This document shows, piece after piece, positions 1-11,587 of a stretch of DNA of 64,000 nucleotides. The notes under the pieces are model-generated. The model saw only the letters and a list, made by a program, of their open reading frames with translations, ran no database searches and had not been told where the DNA came from. The number at the start of each line of letters is the position of its first letter. Position 1 is the stretch's first letter. Source of the DNA: Onchidella celtica (Eukaryota; Mollusca; Gastropoda; Systellommatophora; Onchidiidae); NCBI GenBank assembly GCA_963931925.1, contig OZ007574.1, forward strand, positions 29,898,591 through 29,962,590. The letters run 5' to 3'. A program made the position numbers and the translations under genes.

Positions 1-2447
1 AACATGAACATAACAATTACGCATTTTTGTTTGTTTGTTTGTTTTTTACTTGTCACATACAAATTCGTCGCACATTTCTTGGCATATTTTTCCACCGCGA
101 GACAGCACCCTGCCGGTATAGTAATTTCACTTTGCTTGGATTAAGCCAGTTGCTGTCGTCAATGCTGACAATGGATGAAAGATAACAAAACTAAATTAGA
201 TCTACGTCAAGTTTATAAGGATTCACGGTTTGTCGGGATATTAAGTTCTTGAATAAGTATTCTACAGCGGAACAGTGCAACAGCACTTCATAAAATGCGC
301 TACGACCCACAATTGTCGCCTCACCGCTTTTCAGTAATCTTGGTTACCTTTTTTTTTTTTTCAGAAGTCAGCGCCGTCTGGCAACAGGAGAACAAACACT
401 TTACAGTTTGTTCCTGGCTCTCTCAATAGCATCTCTTCTCCTACAGGCTAAAAACCACTGCTTCACACAATGTGCGAAGGCTCCAGTTACTAGTCTCCAT
501 TCTTTGGTTCCGGCTTTTATCTTCTATACAAAGTGCAAACAAAGTTTCTTATAACAACCTACACGCTCAGAAAGTCAGTGAATGGCTCCCTTACAGAAGC
601 TCAGCATGACATAACATAAAATAATTTATATCCGTGTTGATAGACTACAATGCCGTGAATATAGCGACTGCATTCAATAGAGGATCTGATCTAGGTTTCT
701 GTTTATTAAAGCCTGTTCCATGAATTGTGATTTTTTCTGCGCGTTTTTTTTTTCTCTTCGAAAGGCATTAGACTATATCTCAAAAACACGCTTACATGGG
801 AACACCTACGATAAAAAACAAAAAAAACAGAAGGGGCGATTGTTAGAAAACACCTGCGTGTTCAATGATTGACAAAGACCGCAGAAAAAGTCCCCAAAAC
901 ATGTGAATCGGCTCTAAGGAAGAAAAATTGTCAGAAAAAGTTCACGTCATAAGACACGGACAGGATGGTCCACAGGGCAGTGTTAAGGTAGTCGTAGGGT
1001 AGACAATCATAAAATTTTATGAAAATTTTCGTTTTTTAAAAAAAACTTAATATGCTTTTGTCAAATTCTGTATTGCAATAATACACGACAAATAATAACA
1101 GAAAAAGAAAAATATAAATGCGCAGGAAAGTGACCGAAGGAAAAAAAAAATCAGACAGAGTGGAGACAAAGATACGGTACGAAATGCAAAGCAAGAACGC
1201 GAGGGGGTGGGTGATGGTTTCATTTTTTTTTCCGGGGGGGGGGGGGTGTCCTTTATGATTTCCATATGGATGAATGTGAAAAGACAATGATTTCCCCCAG
1301 AAAAATGTGTTTTCATAAACTGTCACCCAAGTTAAAGAAAATCACAGTTGTGCTGACACAGCGACCGTATAACAGACAGAAAATCTCCGCCCATTTCTTT
1401 CTCCACACCACACACAAACAAAAAGGAGAACAAAGACTCTCGGCGAAAACACAACCATAACAGGTAAAGCAACTTGCAGTCTGGAAAGTCACACAAGGAA
1501 TGAATGGATATGAGACTTTTTTTTTTTTTTTAATTTTTATTTCAATACTGCTAACACTGACATGGAGACAAGCCTATGCAGTTGACTCTCGTTTTCCATT
1601 TCAGCTCACAAGTGACTTCATAAATCCATATACAAACAAGTTTTGTCAAAACGGGTGCCGATATACAATCGTGAATATCGCCAGGTTGATTATTAATCCT
1701 ATCAACTGAAAGTATCGGTAACGTTTTGTTGTTACGGGCCCAAGATTCTGCGTTCTCCCTTTCCCCCAATCTTGCTCAAAATTTGTTCTGCTTTAGACTA
1801 CTGATCACTTTCTTTGCACTGCAGAAGCCTTATACTTTGAGAACCATGAAAAAAGCTCCCGGATCTAGCGCGACTACCAGTTATCCATTGACGTCAGTTT
1901 AATGAGTAAATTGCCATGAGCTGCTATCGCTGGACAAAGAAGAAATTTACAATATGGCAGATCATAAGACGGCTCATTATTTTGGTGACGTTGTTTTTCG
2001 CTGCCATCGACGGCACTGGCGCTTGTCATTCTAGCTTTTCTCTTTACACCCAGCTCCCCCCCCCCCCCTTCTTTCTACTTCGCATTTTCCCTCTAAAATT
2101 CCCGAAGGCATCAGCATTAAGGTATTGAAGTCTCAACAAAAGTCGCTTAGACAAATTAGGTAACATTTTGCATGCCAAATTGGATTTGGTTCCATAATCT
2201 GATTTTCAAGCGGCCGAAAAATCGATGTGCGCTGGCAATTAGTGGCAGCCTGGTGCCCACCGTTCATCTGCCTCTGTTTTAAGCTGCTCCGTAAAATGAG
2301 TTAACAGATGGGCCTCTAAAAGGGATAGGAGTGAGAGAGTTGACAGAGGTGATAATTATAGTGAACAGTTCAACAACAACAAAAATTTGGGCGTGTAAAT
2401 ATGTGGTGCCTTAATCAAGTCTGGCCTGAAAATGGTGCGAGACGGAA

Positions 2448-2450
<3 letters not shown>

Positions 2451-2510
<60 letters not shown>

Positions 2511-2538
2511 AAGAGAGAGAGAGAGAGACCGAGAGAGA
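2451..2538. repeat. (GA)n microsatellite
   Basis: Almost pure GA dinucleotide repeat of nearly 90 bp with a few AAAG interruptions toward its right end. Open reading frames crossing it on both strands are by-products of the repeat. Confidence 0.95.
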
Positions 2539-2989
2539 GCAGAAGGAGAAGAAGAAGTTAAATGCAACTGTGACACAATTCAACAATTCTTTCCATCAAA
2601 ACAAATTGGCATCCTGACAAGGTCATCATCACTTGGTTCAGCTCTCCAACTCTCTCGTTATATGTGCAATAATTAGAGTTGTCTCCATGAGGTCTTCCAG
2701 TTACATGTACATAGTGCAAATAACAGCCCCTAATTTCAAAGACTGTAACAGAGACAGTCAGCCCAGCTACGAATGCTGCATTACTATTGTTGGTATGTAC
2801 ATTCTGCTTGTTTAAAAAGGCGCGACAAGCGGCGTTTGAAATACTGCTGTTGTACAACTACTGTGGACCGTAAATTACCGAGACAAAAAGAGAATTTCTC
2901 AATAACAAAAAACATTCACACTCCAACTACAGTGATAAAATAGTCTTAAAACTGTCTGAGTTTTGGCGAGTACTACCGACTTTGATCGG

Positions 2990-3110
2990 CCGATTGGTTG
3001 GATGGTGATGTCACGATAGTTTGAATGAGATCCAACTAGCCGGCTGGTGCACGAAGGTCTCACTGAAACTCAATGGAGTGACGTCACCGTCCAATTAGCT
3101 AACCGAATGG
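2990..3110. repeat. Imperfect inverted repeat with CRE-like ends
   Basis: A left arm reading TTGGATGGTGATGTCAC near 2995-3012 is matched, in reverse complement, by TTGGACGGTGACGTCAC near 3080-3096, with two mismatches in 17. The arms enclose about 70 bp. No target duplication is obvious. It could be the core of a degraded foldback or miniature transposon. Confidence 0.5.
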
Positions 3111-3318
3111 AATAGCCTAGTGCGCGCCAGGCCTCAAGTCTCCAGTGATCGCAAGGCATTTCAAAATATGTGCGAACGATGTCTTGCATCTTCATCCTCC
3201 CCGCTCCCAGTCAGGACTTCCTGACCGTGACACACCCACTCAGTTAGAGAAGATTCTCGACTACTCTGTCAGAATTACTGTCTCGATGTCATCCCATGAT
3301 CCGTGAGGAAAAATGCTT

Positions 3319-4330
3319 AATAATAATAATAAGTTTATTTATATAGCGCTTTCTTTATAAACTCAAAGCGCTTTACAAAAGACATAAAATGTTATAAAAC
3401 ATTACGTAGAAGGCGTTAAATAGTGTATACGTAGATACATGCATATAAAATTGAGAATAAAAATATAGACATCAAAACATTACATTCATATCTCCCCCCC
3501 CCCCCCCCCTCCCCTTTTCCGTCTCCCTCATCCTCGAAATAAAGCATGCATTAAACCACAGTACATAATATATTACATAGAAATAAAAATATGGACATAA
3601 TTTTGTTCAGTTAAAATGTGCCTGAAATAAAAATGTCTTTAATTTAGATTTAAAAGAAGGTAATGAATCAGATGCTTTGACATCTTCTGGCATATCATTC
3701 CAAAGAGAAGGGCCATAGAAATCAAAAGAACGTTCACCATAAAATTTCTTGTTGGCTTTTGGTTTCACTATCAAATTTTGTTTGGCTGACCGCAATGAGC
3801 GTGGTGGTTCATACATCTTTATTTTCTCTGACAGGTAAGACGGGAACTGATGATCATTCAGACACTGATAGGTCAAAGACGAAATTTTGTAATTGATTCT
3901 AGATCTTACTGGCAGCCAATGAAGTTCCTTCAGTACAGGGGTAATGTGCTCTTTCATAGAAACTTTCTTTACCAACCTAGCAGCGTGATTTTGTACTTGC
4001 TGCAGCTTATTCATTTTATCCTCCGAAATTCCAGCAAACAAAGCGTTACAATAGTCTAATTTAGATATAACAAAAGATAGAACAAGTTTAATGGCTGCTT
4101 CCTCTGAAATAAGATGCCTAATTTGACTAATTTTCCTTAATTCAAGATAGCAAATTTTTCTAACATGCGAAATGGCCTTCTCCATGGATAGATTGCAGTC
4201 CAGGTAAACCCCTAGATTTTTCACACAATGGGATATAGGTATCTTAGTGTCATCAAACTCGATAGTGGACCGTTGTACGGACTTCAGTTTTCCATAGAAA
4301 ATTACTTGGAACACGACATGACGACGGCTG
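3319..4330 (-). pseudogene. 5'-truncated CR1/L2-type LINE, 3' part of the reverse transcriptase ORF and 3' UTR
   Basis: The minus-strand frame ending at 3607 reads like the C-terminal part of a Jockey-superfamily (CR1/L2-like) non-LTR reverse transcriptase: a KNLGVYLDCNLSMEK block, LDYCNALFAG, a QVQNHAARLV block, ELHWLPVRSRI, a PSYLS block, and a terminal YGPSLWNDMP block followed by SFKSKLKTFLF. The endonuclease and the catalytic RT motifs are missing, so the copy is 5'-truncated, as is typical of LINE insertions. Downstream lies a 3' UTR ending in a hairpin with AGCGCT arms (about 3344-3378) followed on the minus strand by a (TTA)n tail at 3319-3331, the usual terminus of this group. Upstream of about 4310 the reading becomes unrecognisable and runs into a minisatellite. 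It encodes no functional protein. Confidence 0.85.
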
Positions 4331-4381
4331 GATGCTTTAGGGGGCCATTCATAAAGAATAAGATCGAGACTGGCTATTTTT

Positions 4382-4616
4382 GCCCCCCCCCCTCCTCCTC
4401 CCATGTACACTTTTCACAGGCTTGGCCTCAATATACACCCCCCCTCCTCCTCCCATGTACACTTTTCACAGGCTTGGCCTCAATATACACCCCCCCTCCT
4501 CCTCCCATGTACACTTTTCACAGGCTTGGCCTCAATATACACCCCCCCCCCTCCTCCTCCCATGTACACTTTCCACAGGCTTGGCCTCAATATACACCCC
4601 CCCCCCTCCCCTGTAC
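4382..4616. repeat. Minisatellite, about 53-bp unit, 4 copies plus a partial
   Basis: The block starting CATGTACACTTTTCACAGGC recurs at 4402, 4454, 4506 and 4561 (spacing 52, 52, 55). Spacing differs mainly through the length of a C-run joining the units. A shortened fifth unit ends near 4616. It sits at the 5' truncation point of the neighbouring LINE fragment. Open frames of 80-137 codons here in several phases are repeat artefacts. Confidence 0.95.
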
Positions 4617-4969
4617 AAACGTTCTGCCTTTGGAACGTTGAATGTTGATAAGGCCTTGATGTTTGAAAACTTATGATGGTATTTTGCATGAACCATCATA
4701 TGACTGTGTCATTAGAAAAACATGACTTTTCAGGTATAATTCAACAATTTAATTCATCGAAAAAGAAACAAGTGAACAACAAGTAAATAAAACCAAACCT
4801 TTTAAATTATTACCATTGTTGAAAAGCGTACGTGCCTTCCCCTTTCACGGTGGACCCGCCCCCCACCCCTTTCAAGCATAGATACACTTCATGGCTGGCA
4901 CCAAACAAATGCCCACGCCGTCCTGTTAAAAGAATAGGTTCAGTGATTAAAAGCGGAGTAGTGCTGTCT

Positions 4970-5150
4970 CACGTTTCTCAATGTGGGGCGCGGCAATATT
5001 TTGGTGCAGAGTGTGACATAGAATGTTTCTGTATAATATAATTTTATAGGCTACTGTAACTTTATCCGACCACTGTGGGGTGCACGTACGTTTTTAAGGA
5101 AAACTGAACGGGGGAGGGGGGGGGGGGACAAAAAAGGTTAGTACACACTG
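4970..5150. mobile_element. Degraded hAT-like miniature element
   Basis: The left end (CACGTTTCTCAATGTGGGGC) and the reverse complement of the right end (CAGTGTGTACTAACCTTTTT) resemble the ends of the better preserved hAT-like element at 15170-15521, and both interiors carry GGGGCG next to the left end. The 8-bp flanks do not match, so the boundaries are approximate. It abuts the hAT-like element at 5159. Confidence 0.5.
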
Positions 5151-5158
5151 GTCTGAAT

Positions 5159-5397
5159 CAGGGCCGGATTACAATTTTTTAGGTTACAGATACTGTGAGG
5201 CCCCCAGGCACAACTTTCGGATTCTTGAAATCAGTTTATTTAACTTCTACAACATAATGTCAACATTTGGCCCGCATAGACGGGTGCAGGTGTAACACGA
5301 CAACAAGAGAACAAATATTTATAATTTCACTTAATCTTTGGAGGGGGGGGGGTGGGGGGACTGCAGCCACTAAAGCCTATGCCTGAACCCGGCACTG
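5159..5397. mobile_element. hAT-like miniature element (MITE)
   Basis: Terminal inverted repeats of the CAGNG type: left CAGGGCCGGATTACA, right in reverse complement CAGTGCCGGGTTCAG. The flanking 8 bp, GTCTGAAT on the left and GTCTAAAC on the right, agree at 6 of 8 positions, the target duplication length of hAT transposases. At 239 bp it has no coding capacity and must have been mobilised in trans. It contains a G-rich run near 5342-5360. Confidence 0.8.
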
Positions 5398-6139
5398 GTC
5401 TAAACGTAATAAAGCAGCAATTCGCTTAGTCTGGCGCGCAGACTTTGGCCGTCATCCCGGCAACAGTTCGTGATGTACGTCCCAAACCAAACTGACAATT
5501 CTATAAAAACGTATTAAATTTATGTCCACTGCCGGCCGAGGACCTGTGTGTAAACATGCACACCCTGTGGGATAAAATCATGGAATAAACCTGCCAGTGA
5601 AGATATATTATGGGAGGTGGCGAGGAAATGCAGTCAGGGAAGGGGGAGAGAAAATCTACATGTCTACCAAAAATGAGATCACCAGCCGCAAAAATTAGTA
5701 TTGAACGGTTAAGAACTGACGGGATCAAAAGGAAAAAAAAAAAAGAAGACAAACAGGAGAGGGCGAGCACTGGGAAAATTGAACGAAAATATTTACATTA
5801 GATCCATTCTCTCTCCCAATACATAAAGAGAAAGAGCAAGGAGGAAGTAAAACCACCTGCAGCACACTAAATATTCTATGCCTTGCCAAAGTTCATCGCT
5901 TAACTAGGCCAAATTACTCGTGTTCATCTCCCTGAGCCAGCTCAATGTGTAGCGAGTACAGCAAGTAGAATCGTTCAAGTTGGAAATTAATCACAACGCA
6001 GAAAACACGTGTTGCAAAATTCTTGAGCAACTGTTGCGTTTTGTTTGTTCAGACTAGTCAGTCAGTCTCTCTCTCTTTCACTCGCTCGCTGTCTCTTCCT
6101 CTCTGGCAAACAACAAGCATCCCTTCTGTAAAGGGACTT

Positions 6140-6405
6140 TGAAAAGGCCCTATTGTCTCTGATCCTATGGTAGGTAGGATCGGGCACCTACTCTTCTCGG
6201 ATAAGGAGGAAAAACTCGGAGTGTGCAGGCTGCGCACGTTAAAGATACTTTGCGAATTAAAAGTCGAAAAGAGCAGGCTGAACAAGGCAGCTGCCTGGGC
6301 AAAATTCTAATTAACTAATCCCTGCCACAAAAACACACAGAAACAAGAAGAAGAAAAGTGAGGTGTAAATGCCAATGGCAGCGAAACCTCCTAAAATAAA
6401 GACCA
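6140..6405 (+). mobile_element. SINE fragment (head missing), type-1 tail
   Basis: This segment shares with the full SINE at 17080-17558 the body (the GTAGGATCG block, TTCTCGGATAAGGA, TGCGCACGTTAAAGATAC, an AAGAGCAGGC block, GCCTGGGCAAAATT) and the tail (GTGAGGTGTAAATGCCAA through CCTCCTAAAATAAAGACC). The tRNA-like head is absent and the body is diverged, so this is an older, 5'-truncated copy. Confidence 0.85.
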
Positions 6406-8569
6406 AAAAACAACAACAAAAAAACTTGAACTGTACATTGGGTGGCATTCGGGAAAGCGAGTGTCAGATGTCTCTGGTGATAACAGATTAAGGTCAAGAT
6501 AATTTTGACACAATCTTGGTCGCCTTCTGATTTAACAGCACGTTTGGAAAACAACAACAATAACAACAATGTTCGTGTGTGGGTGGGTGGGTATGCTTTG
6601 AAATGTTTATTGTTATATTATTACCGCCAGGGAAGTCAGAAAGTCAAAAATACACAATTATTATCATACCGCTGGCTCTATCAAGAAACTAGGTAGGTGC
6701 ATAGGACCTAATTTTTTTTAATTTTTTTTTTTCAGTTAAGGAAAAAATGCTTAACCTAAACGCATTCCTTATCTAAAGCATGCGTTTAGTAAATAAATAA
6801 AGATCTGAAATATTGTGCCCGCGCTTAATCGAGTCTGAAAAAAAAAATCTTTTAAAGGAGTCTACAGAATATTAATTTGGCAAAACAACAAACAAACAAA
6901 CAAAATCTGTCTTCTGAAGTTGTGCAAATACAATACACTTGTGACGTTTTATTACGGGGTCAGCGATAATAATGTCTATCTTTGTGATGATTCAAACACC
7001 CAAACCACAGATTAACCACAAACCATACACCAATTCATCCTTTCTGTCTACATCAAATACTGCAGTTCTGGGGTTCACAAACTTCTAGCAGAAAATGTTT
7101 TCAGGTTACAAATACAAAAGTGCCCCCATCTAAAACGCTGCATTACGCTATGCCCTCGAGCTACTGCCATCTTATTAACATTTTTTACATGCAAGAAACT
7201 GCATATTGCCACTGGAAATTTCTTGCCGACAAATTCAACGGGCAAACAAGAATGATACCAAAAAAAAAAAAAAATGATGCAAACCCCTAGCATCATGTAC
7301 TCTCATATCTTTAGATAGAAAAATCGGGACAGCGTATTAAATACGACGAAGCTACATAAAAAACTGCAATGTTTAATTTTCCTGAAACAAAATGATTATG
7401 TCTTGACATGCAAGCAGTTTCGTGGTCTTCCCATATGGTTTTATTTTATTCTTTATCTAAAGTTTGATTTCCTCTCTCCTCCCCGAATTATACTCTGCCA
7501 TTTTCATTATTCTCTTATCTAAGTTTACTTCGTTTCGTATCATCCCCTTTTCTTCCCCCTTTCACCCCTCCCCTGTGAATAACAAACAAACGTACAAACT
7601 AAATTATACTTTACTACTTAAAAACAACACAAAGAGGACATTATGCGTCTTTTGACAAACAGTCCTGTTTCCAACTCCGTTCCAAACATTCAAGCTACTC
7701 CTTCATTTTGGTTTTGTATTTCATTTGCAGCCAATCTGTTTATCTTCGTACGTTAAACGCAATCATAATTCTGATTTGCTGCAGTTTCTTAGAATGCATT
7801 CGATTTGCGCTCATTTGTTCAGTGTCTGTGAGGCTTATATTTGCACGTTAAATATTTTATTACCATTTTTTCTTTCAGTGTTTCAGTCGCACAGACAAAC
7901 CCCGAAAATGGTATGAAGAAATACTGCATGATGTACTAAACGACACAAGAAAAAAAAAAAAACTCTTATAATTATTATCAGATGTCTTATTACGTCACGT
8001 GGACTAAAAAGTATGTTTTCTGACAGGAGCTTGCTTATTATTTTGTCTGCTTATCGCCCTTCACTCTCCTCCCGACTCCCATACCCATGTGACAAAACAA
8101 TGTGCCTGTCCGTCTCAGATATTATATCGCTACGTGTACCGCGTAGTGAGAACGCCTCGGGTAGAACAAAAGCTATGATGAAGTAGCCATCTGCACGAAA
8201 AATTCTTCTCTTGTAACGCAGGGTGTGTTCTTTAAATGCAACCATGTTATCTAGTAAACTGGGTCCCTCTGTACACAACAGTACGCCTATGTAAATTTAA
8301 TCTGAATATCAGACAGAGAGAAATATTCGTAACTACAGTGAACCAACCGATATGAAGAGACATATGGAAGAGGAATTATCAAGATATGGCCTATATATAG
8401 CTATCAATCTGCAGATTCGTCATTTGTAAACTATGCCTTGACTAAATATATACAACACCACTCAATCATGACACATTTCCTGCTGATCCTCTGCTTTACA
8501 ACACTGAAGGGGTCATCAATATGAAGTAAGTGCAGAATCAAAAAGGTCATCAAGACATTGCTACTTCAC

Positions 8570-8751
8570 CAGTGGCGGATCTATACGAAACTAGTGAAGC
8601 TTAAGCTTCAATGTCCCTAATCCGGGGGGGGGGGGGGCATGAAGAAACTTTTTAGTGAGTCAATTTTGGATGCCGTCCTATTGTTGCTGATTGCGAAGGG
8701 GCCTCATAACAGTTCAAGCTTCAGGGTCCAAAAAATGTAGGCTCGCCATTG
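8570..8751. mobile_element. hAT-like miniature element
   Basis: Left end CAGTGGCGGATC, right end in reverse complement CAATGGCGAGCC. Flanking 8-mers TACTTCAC and TGCGTCAC match at 6 of 8 positions. It is 182 bp long with a 14-G run inside (8624-8637) and no coding capacity. Boundaries rest on the ends and the target duplication, both somewhat decayed. Confidence 0.7.
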
Positions 8752-11304
8752 TGCGTCACTACGCATGTGGAACACACAATTATGGCATGGCTGGAGTCTG
8801 TTCTCAGTGGCTCAAGCGTGCCAATGAATGAATCGCCAGTTTCGTATGCCCCAAATGCCCTTACGAGAGAGAAGGTTCCAATTTATTTAGCCCCATAGGT
8901 TTGTGACCCTTATGGTCATGACCTCGGTGGCAAAAGCCAGTGGTTTGCATACGCCCAACTTAAGACTCTTGTCTGCAGCCTTTGATTAATGAAGACCACA
9001 GACAGCACAAAAAGATCGCCGCCCCGGTTAACCACCATGTGTCACAGTTGTTCATGACCTGTCTTTTCCCCTGCCCACTAGACAGCCCCTCATACTGTAA
9101 TATAGCAAAGGTTATATGTGTAAACTCTACAGCTGTATGTGGTCATTCTGCTCTAGGAGAACTGATCGCCTGTACTCGTTACGCTGGACAATTCAGTGAC
9201 TCTGGGTTTTTTATTAAGATAGATACTGTAATCAAACTGCGTTTTAATTAACACAAAATTCTTGATTTATCCATACAGCATAGCCATTGTCCAATTCCCA
9301 AGTTTTTTGTGGGTTTTTTGGTTTTTTTTGAGGAGTTAATATGTTCATTATATTTAATTATCTCCGGACGAAACCTGGTTTTCTCTATGCAGCATCCATT
9401 CATTAAACGACCCGATTTTCAAAAAGTTTAACTTTCAAGTCGACAAATGTTTGTCTCCAGGTTGTGTTGCTTTAATCAAGTACATTACAAAAATGATTGG
9501 CCGTTTGACATAGCAGTAATAACGATCACTAATCATTCATTTATTCGTTATATGCCAGTTTAAGCCTTTAAATACAAAAGCTGGACTGCTAGTGATTTTT
9601 GTAGTCATCACTGCTTTTGGTTTAGATTATTTTGGTCATTCCAAAGACTTAATGGAATCTTTAAACCCAAACTTATCAAAATTTAATGTCCAAAAAATCC
9701 GTAACTGTATTAAACAAAAACTCGCAGCCGTCATGATCGATTATAAACTTTACATTAGTAATAATAAGATACTGTCGGCATTCTAGGGCTTAAAATAAAT
9801 ATTACATGCCACTGCCCAGAGAAACTGTTTTCGACCATTGGCACGTCGCATGCCATAAGATCCACACGCCTGTTATACCACATGCAGGAATCAGCTGTGT
9901 TTCAACTAGCAACTTTGTCCGTCGGGGTTGCTGACTAATCACTCCTTTCAAGAGCTGCAGATAACTGCCCAAGAGGATGTACATACTGTATTTGTTTTGT
10001 GTTTTATCCCTGCCAGAAAATACGCCGGGGGGACAGGACTTTAATATCATCCCTAGCAATGTATTACGACATGAGGCATAATTTCTGTCTTCCTGAAAGT
10101 TCATAGATATAATAATTATTTAGAATGATATCACTATTGTTCTCTCGAGGATGGGGTGATCTTTAGCGGTAAATGTCGGCTAGGGCTGAAAAGTATATGG
10201 GGATCGCTGTGCAAATTGCCCCGGATGAAAGAACATGGTCAGCAATCCTATAAATGAGAAATCTAAATTATTCCCAATGCCCTTATCCATTTGTGACTAA
10301 ATGTTAAGAATGGACAACACAGTAAACCGTCCCCTGCTGAGAAAAAAAAACAAAAAAACAAAACGTGTATTTGCAACACAAATAATGTATAGCTTGAAAA
10401 GCATAAAGTTATGCATTTACCGGAATAAAACAAAACAATTACACATACATAATTCAGAGCCATGATTTGATCATTAAGATTCAAAACACAGCCCAGTGTC
10501 GCAGAATGAAAGAGTCCCATTTAGAACAGTTGCGGTGACATACAGAGAAGTAAATTTGACCTACGATGCGTCCACTGCCAAGAGGAATGTAGCACAGTTT
10601 TGTAGAGATGACAGCAATAGAAGTAGAGGTGACAGAGAAGTGACTTTAGATTATGACAGGAAAAGGGATCACTCATAACGCAATCAAATATTTTCAGATT
10701 CACTATGCCCTGCCCTGCCCTGCCTCAAGGTTGTCTAACCAGAAAATAACATAAACTACTTCAAGGCTTCATATACTTTGGGCACGAATTGGCATTTGTG
10801 GATTTTCCCGTATCAGGAATTCTACTTGTTGGCGAATTCTGGTTTTATGAGAGTTTGTTCACAGGGGCATAATTAAGGGGTATCTGTGACCATTTGATTG
10901 ATTTGGTGTGTATACCCGTATATTGTACAAATTACCAAAAACACAAAAACAAAAATATTCACTTGAGTTATTGTGGGAACTGCAGCCGAGCGACAAATTT
11001 CCGTGTATCACTGGTGATACTGTATGTGGCGCAGGGGGTTACCACAAGCTTTTTCAAGATTTGTGAGAACTATGACCGAATTTGGTGAGAATGTAATCAC
11101 CAGTTCAGTGTGAGAAGTGATGATCGCCATTGTTACATTACAAAGAAAGAGATAATCAAATCTTGTAATGAGTTACCTAACATCGCATATTTTCACCTGA
11201 TTCTTTAAGAGATCTGACCCCCCTCCCCCCCCCCCCTCCCCCCCCCCCCCCCCATTTAAAAAAATTAAAATCAGCATCTCACCAGTGAAAACAAAATTTC
11301 CTAC

Positions 11305-11587
11305 CTTCTTCCAAATCATTTCTGGCTGCTGACTCCAACAAGGCAATGTTAGCCACAAACTTGACTCGGTCTGATTTCCTCTGTCTGGGTTTGCTTTTGA
11401 CTGACTGTTTGGCTGGTTCTTGTTTCTTCTTTTTCTTGGTGCTATCCTTTTCCAGTTGCTTTTCATACTGGGCCCATTTCTTCAACTGTTGAGCCCTGCG
11501 CTTACGAGCATGCTTGAGCCGGTCCTGAGTGGACATCCGTTCAATGCTCGGCATCTCCTGAACCAGTTCGAAATGTTCCATTGCCAT
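11305..11587 (-). CDS. PPP1R16A: PPP1R16-type protein phosphatase 1 regulatory subunit, first coding exon
   Basis: This exon encodes the first 94 residues of a member of the PPP1R16A/PPP1R16B (MYPT3/TIMAP) family, which targets the PP1 catalytic subunit, often to membranes. The hallmark N-terminus is visible: a basic RLKHARKRRAQQLKKW stretch at residues 23-38, a lysine-rich linker, then the PP1 docking motif RVKF at 74-77, followed by LLESAARNDLEE at 83-94, which in family members leads directly into the ankyrin repeats. The start chosen is the ATG at 11587-11585; a second ATG lies two codons on. A donor (AAG|GTAG) ends the exon at 11305 after the first base of a codon. No later exon (ankyrin repeats, C-terminal prenylation motif) is seen down to position 1, so the first coding intron probably exceeds 11 kb. 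R16A versus R16B cannot be decided. Confidence 0.85.

Larger units (their letters stand above)
1..3315. other. Non-coding stretch, probably intron of the PPP1R16-like gene
   Basis: No convincing coding exon was found on either strand. It holds homopolymer runs (13 G at 1234-1246, 13 C at 2056-2068), a GA microsatellite (2451-2538) and an imperfect inverted repeat (about 2990-3110). Because the minus-strand PPP1R16-like exon at 11305-11587 ends in a splice donor and its next exon is not visible in the window, this stretch is inferred to lie in that gene's intron. Confidence 0.4.
4620..11304. other. Non-coding stretch with miniature transposons and a SINE fragment
   Basis: Outside the mobile elements listed separately (4970-5150, 5159-5397, 6140-6405, 8570-8751) I see no exon, RNA gene or conserved motif. 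It contains A, T and C homopolymers, including runs of 12 and 16 C at 11225-11253 just past the splice donor of the PPP1R16-like exon, and a short (CCCTG)n block near 10706-10724. Inferred to be intronic to the PPP1R16-like gene. Confidence 0.4.

Noticed and set aside
2401..2676. Arg/Glu-repeat and Ser/Leu-repeat ORFs on both strands
   Set aside because: Translation of the GA microsatellite.
3240..3310. Possible short conserved regulatory block near the LINE tail
   Set aside because: No repeated or palindromic structure and no match to a known element was found.
4228..4676. Overlapping proline-rich ORFs of 81-137 codons
   Set aside because: All three phases are open because the 53-bp minisatellite lacks stops.
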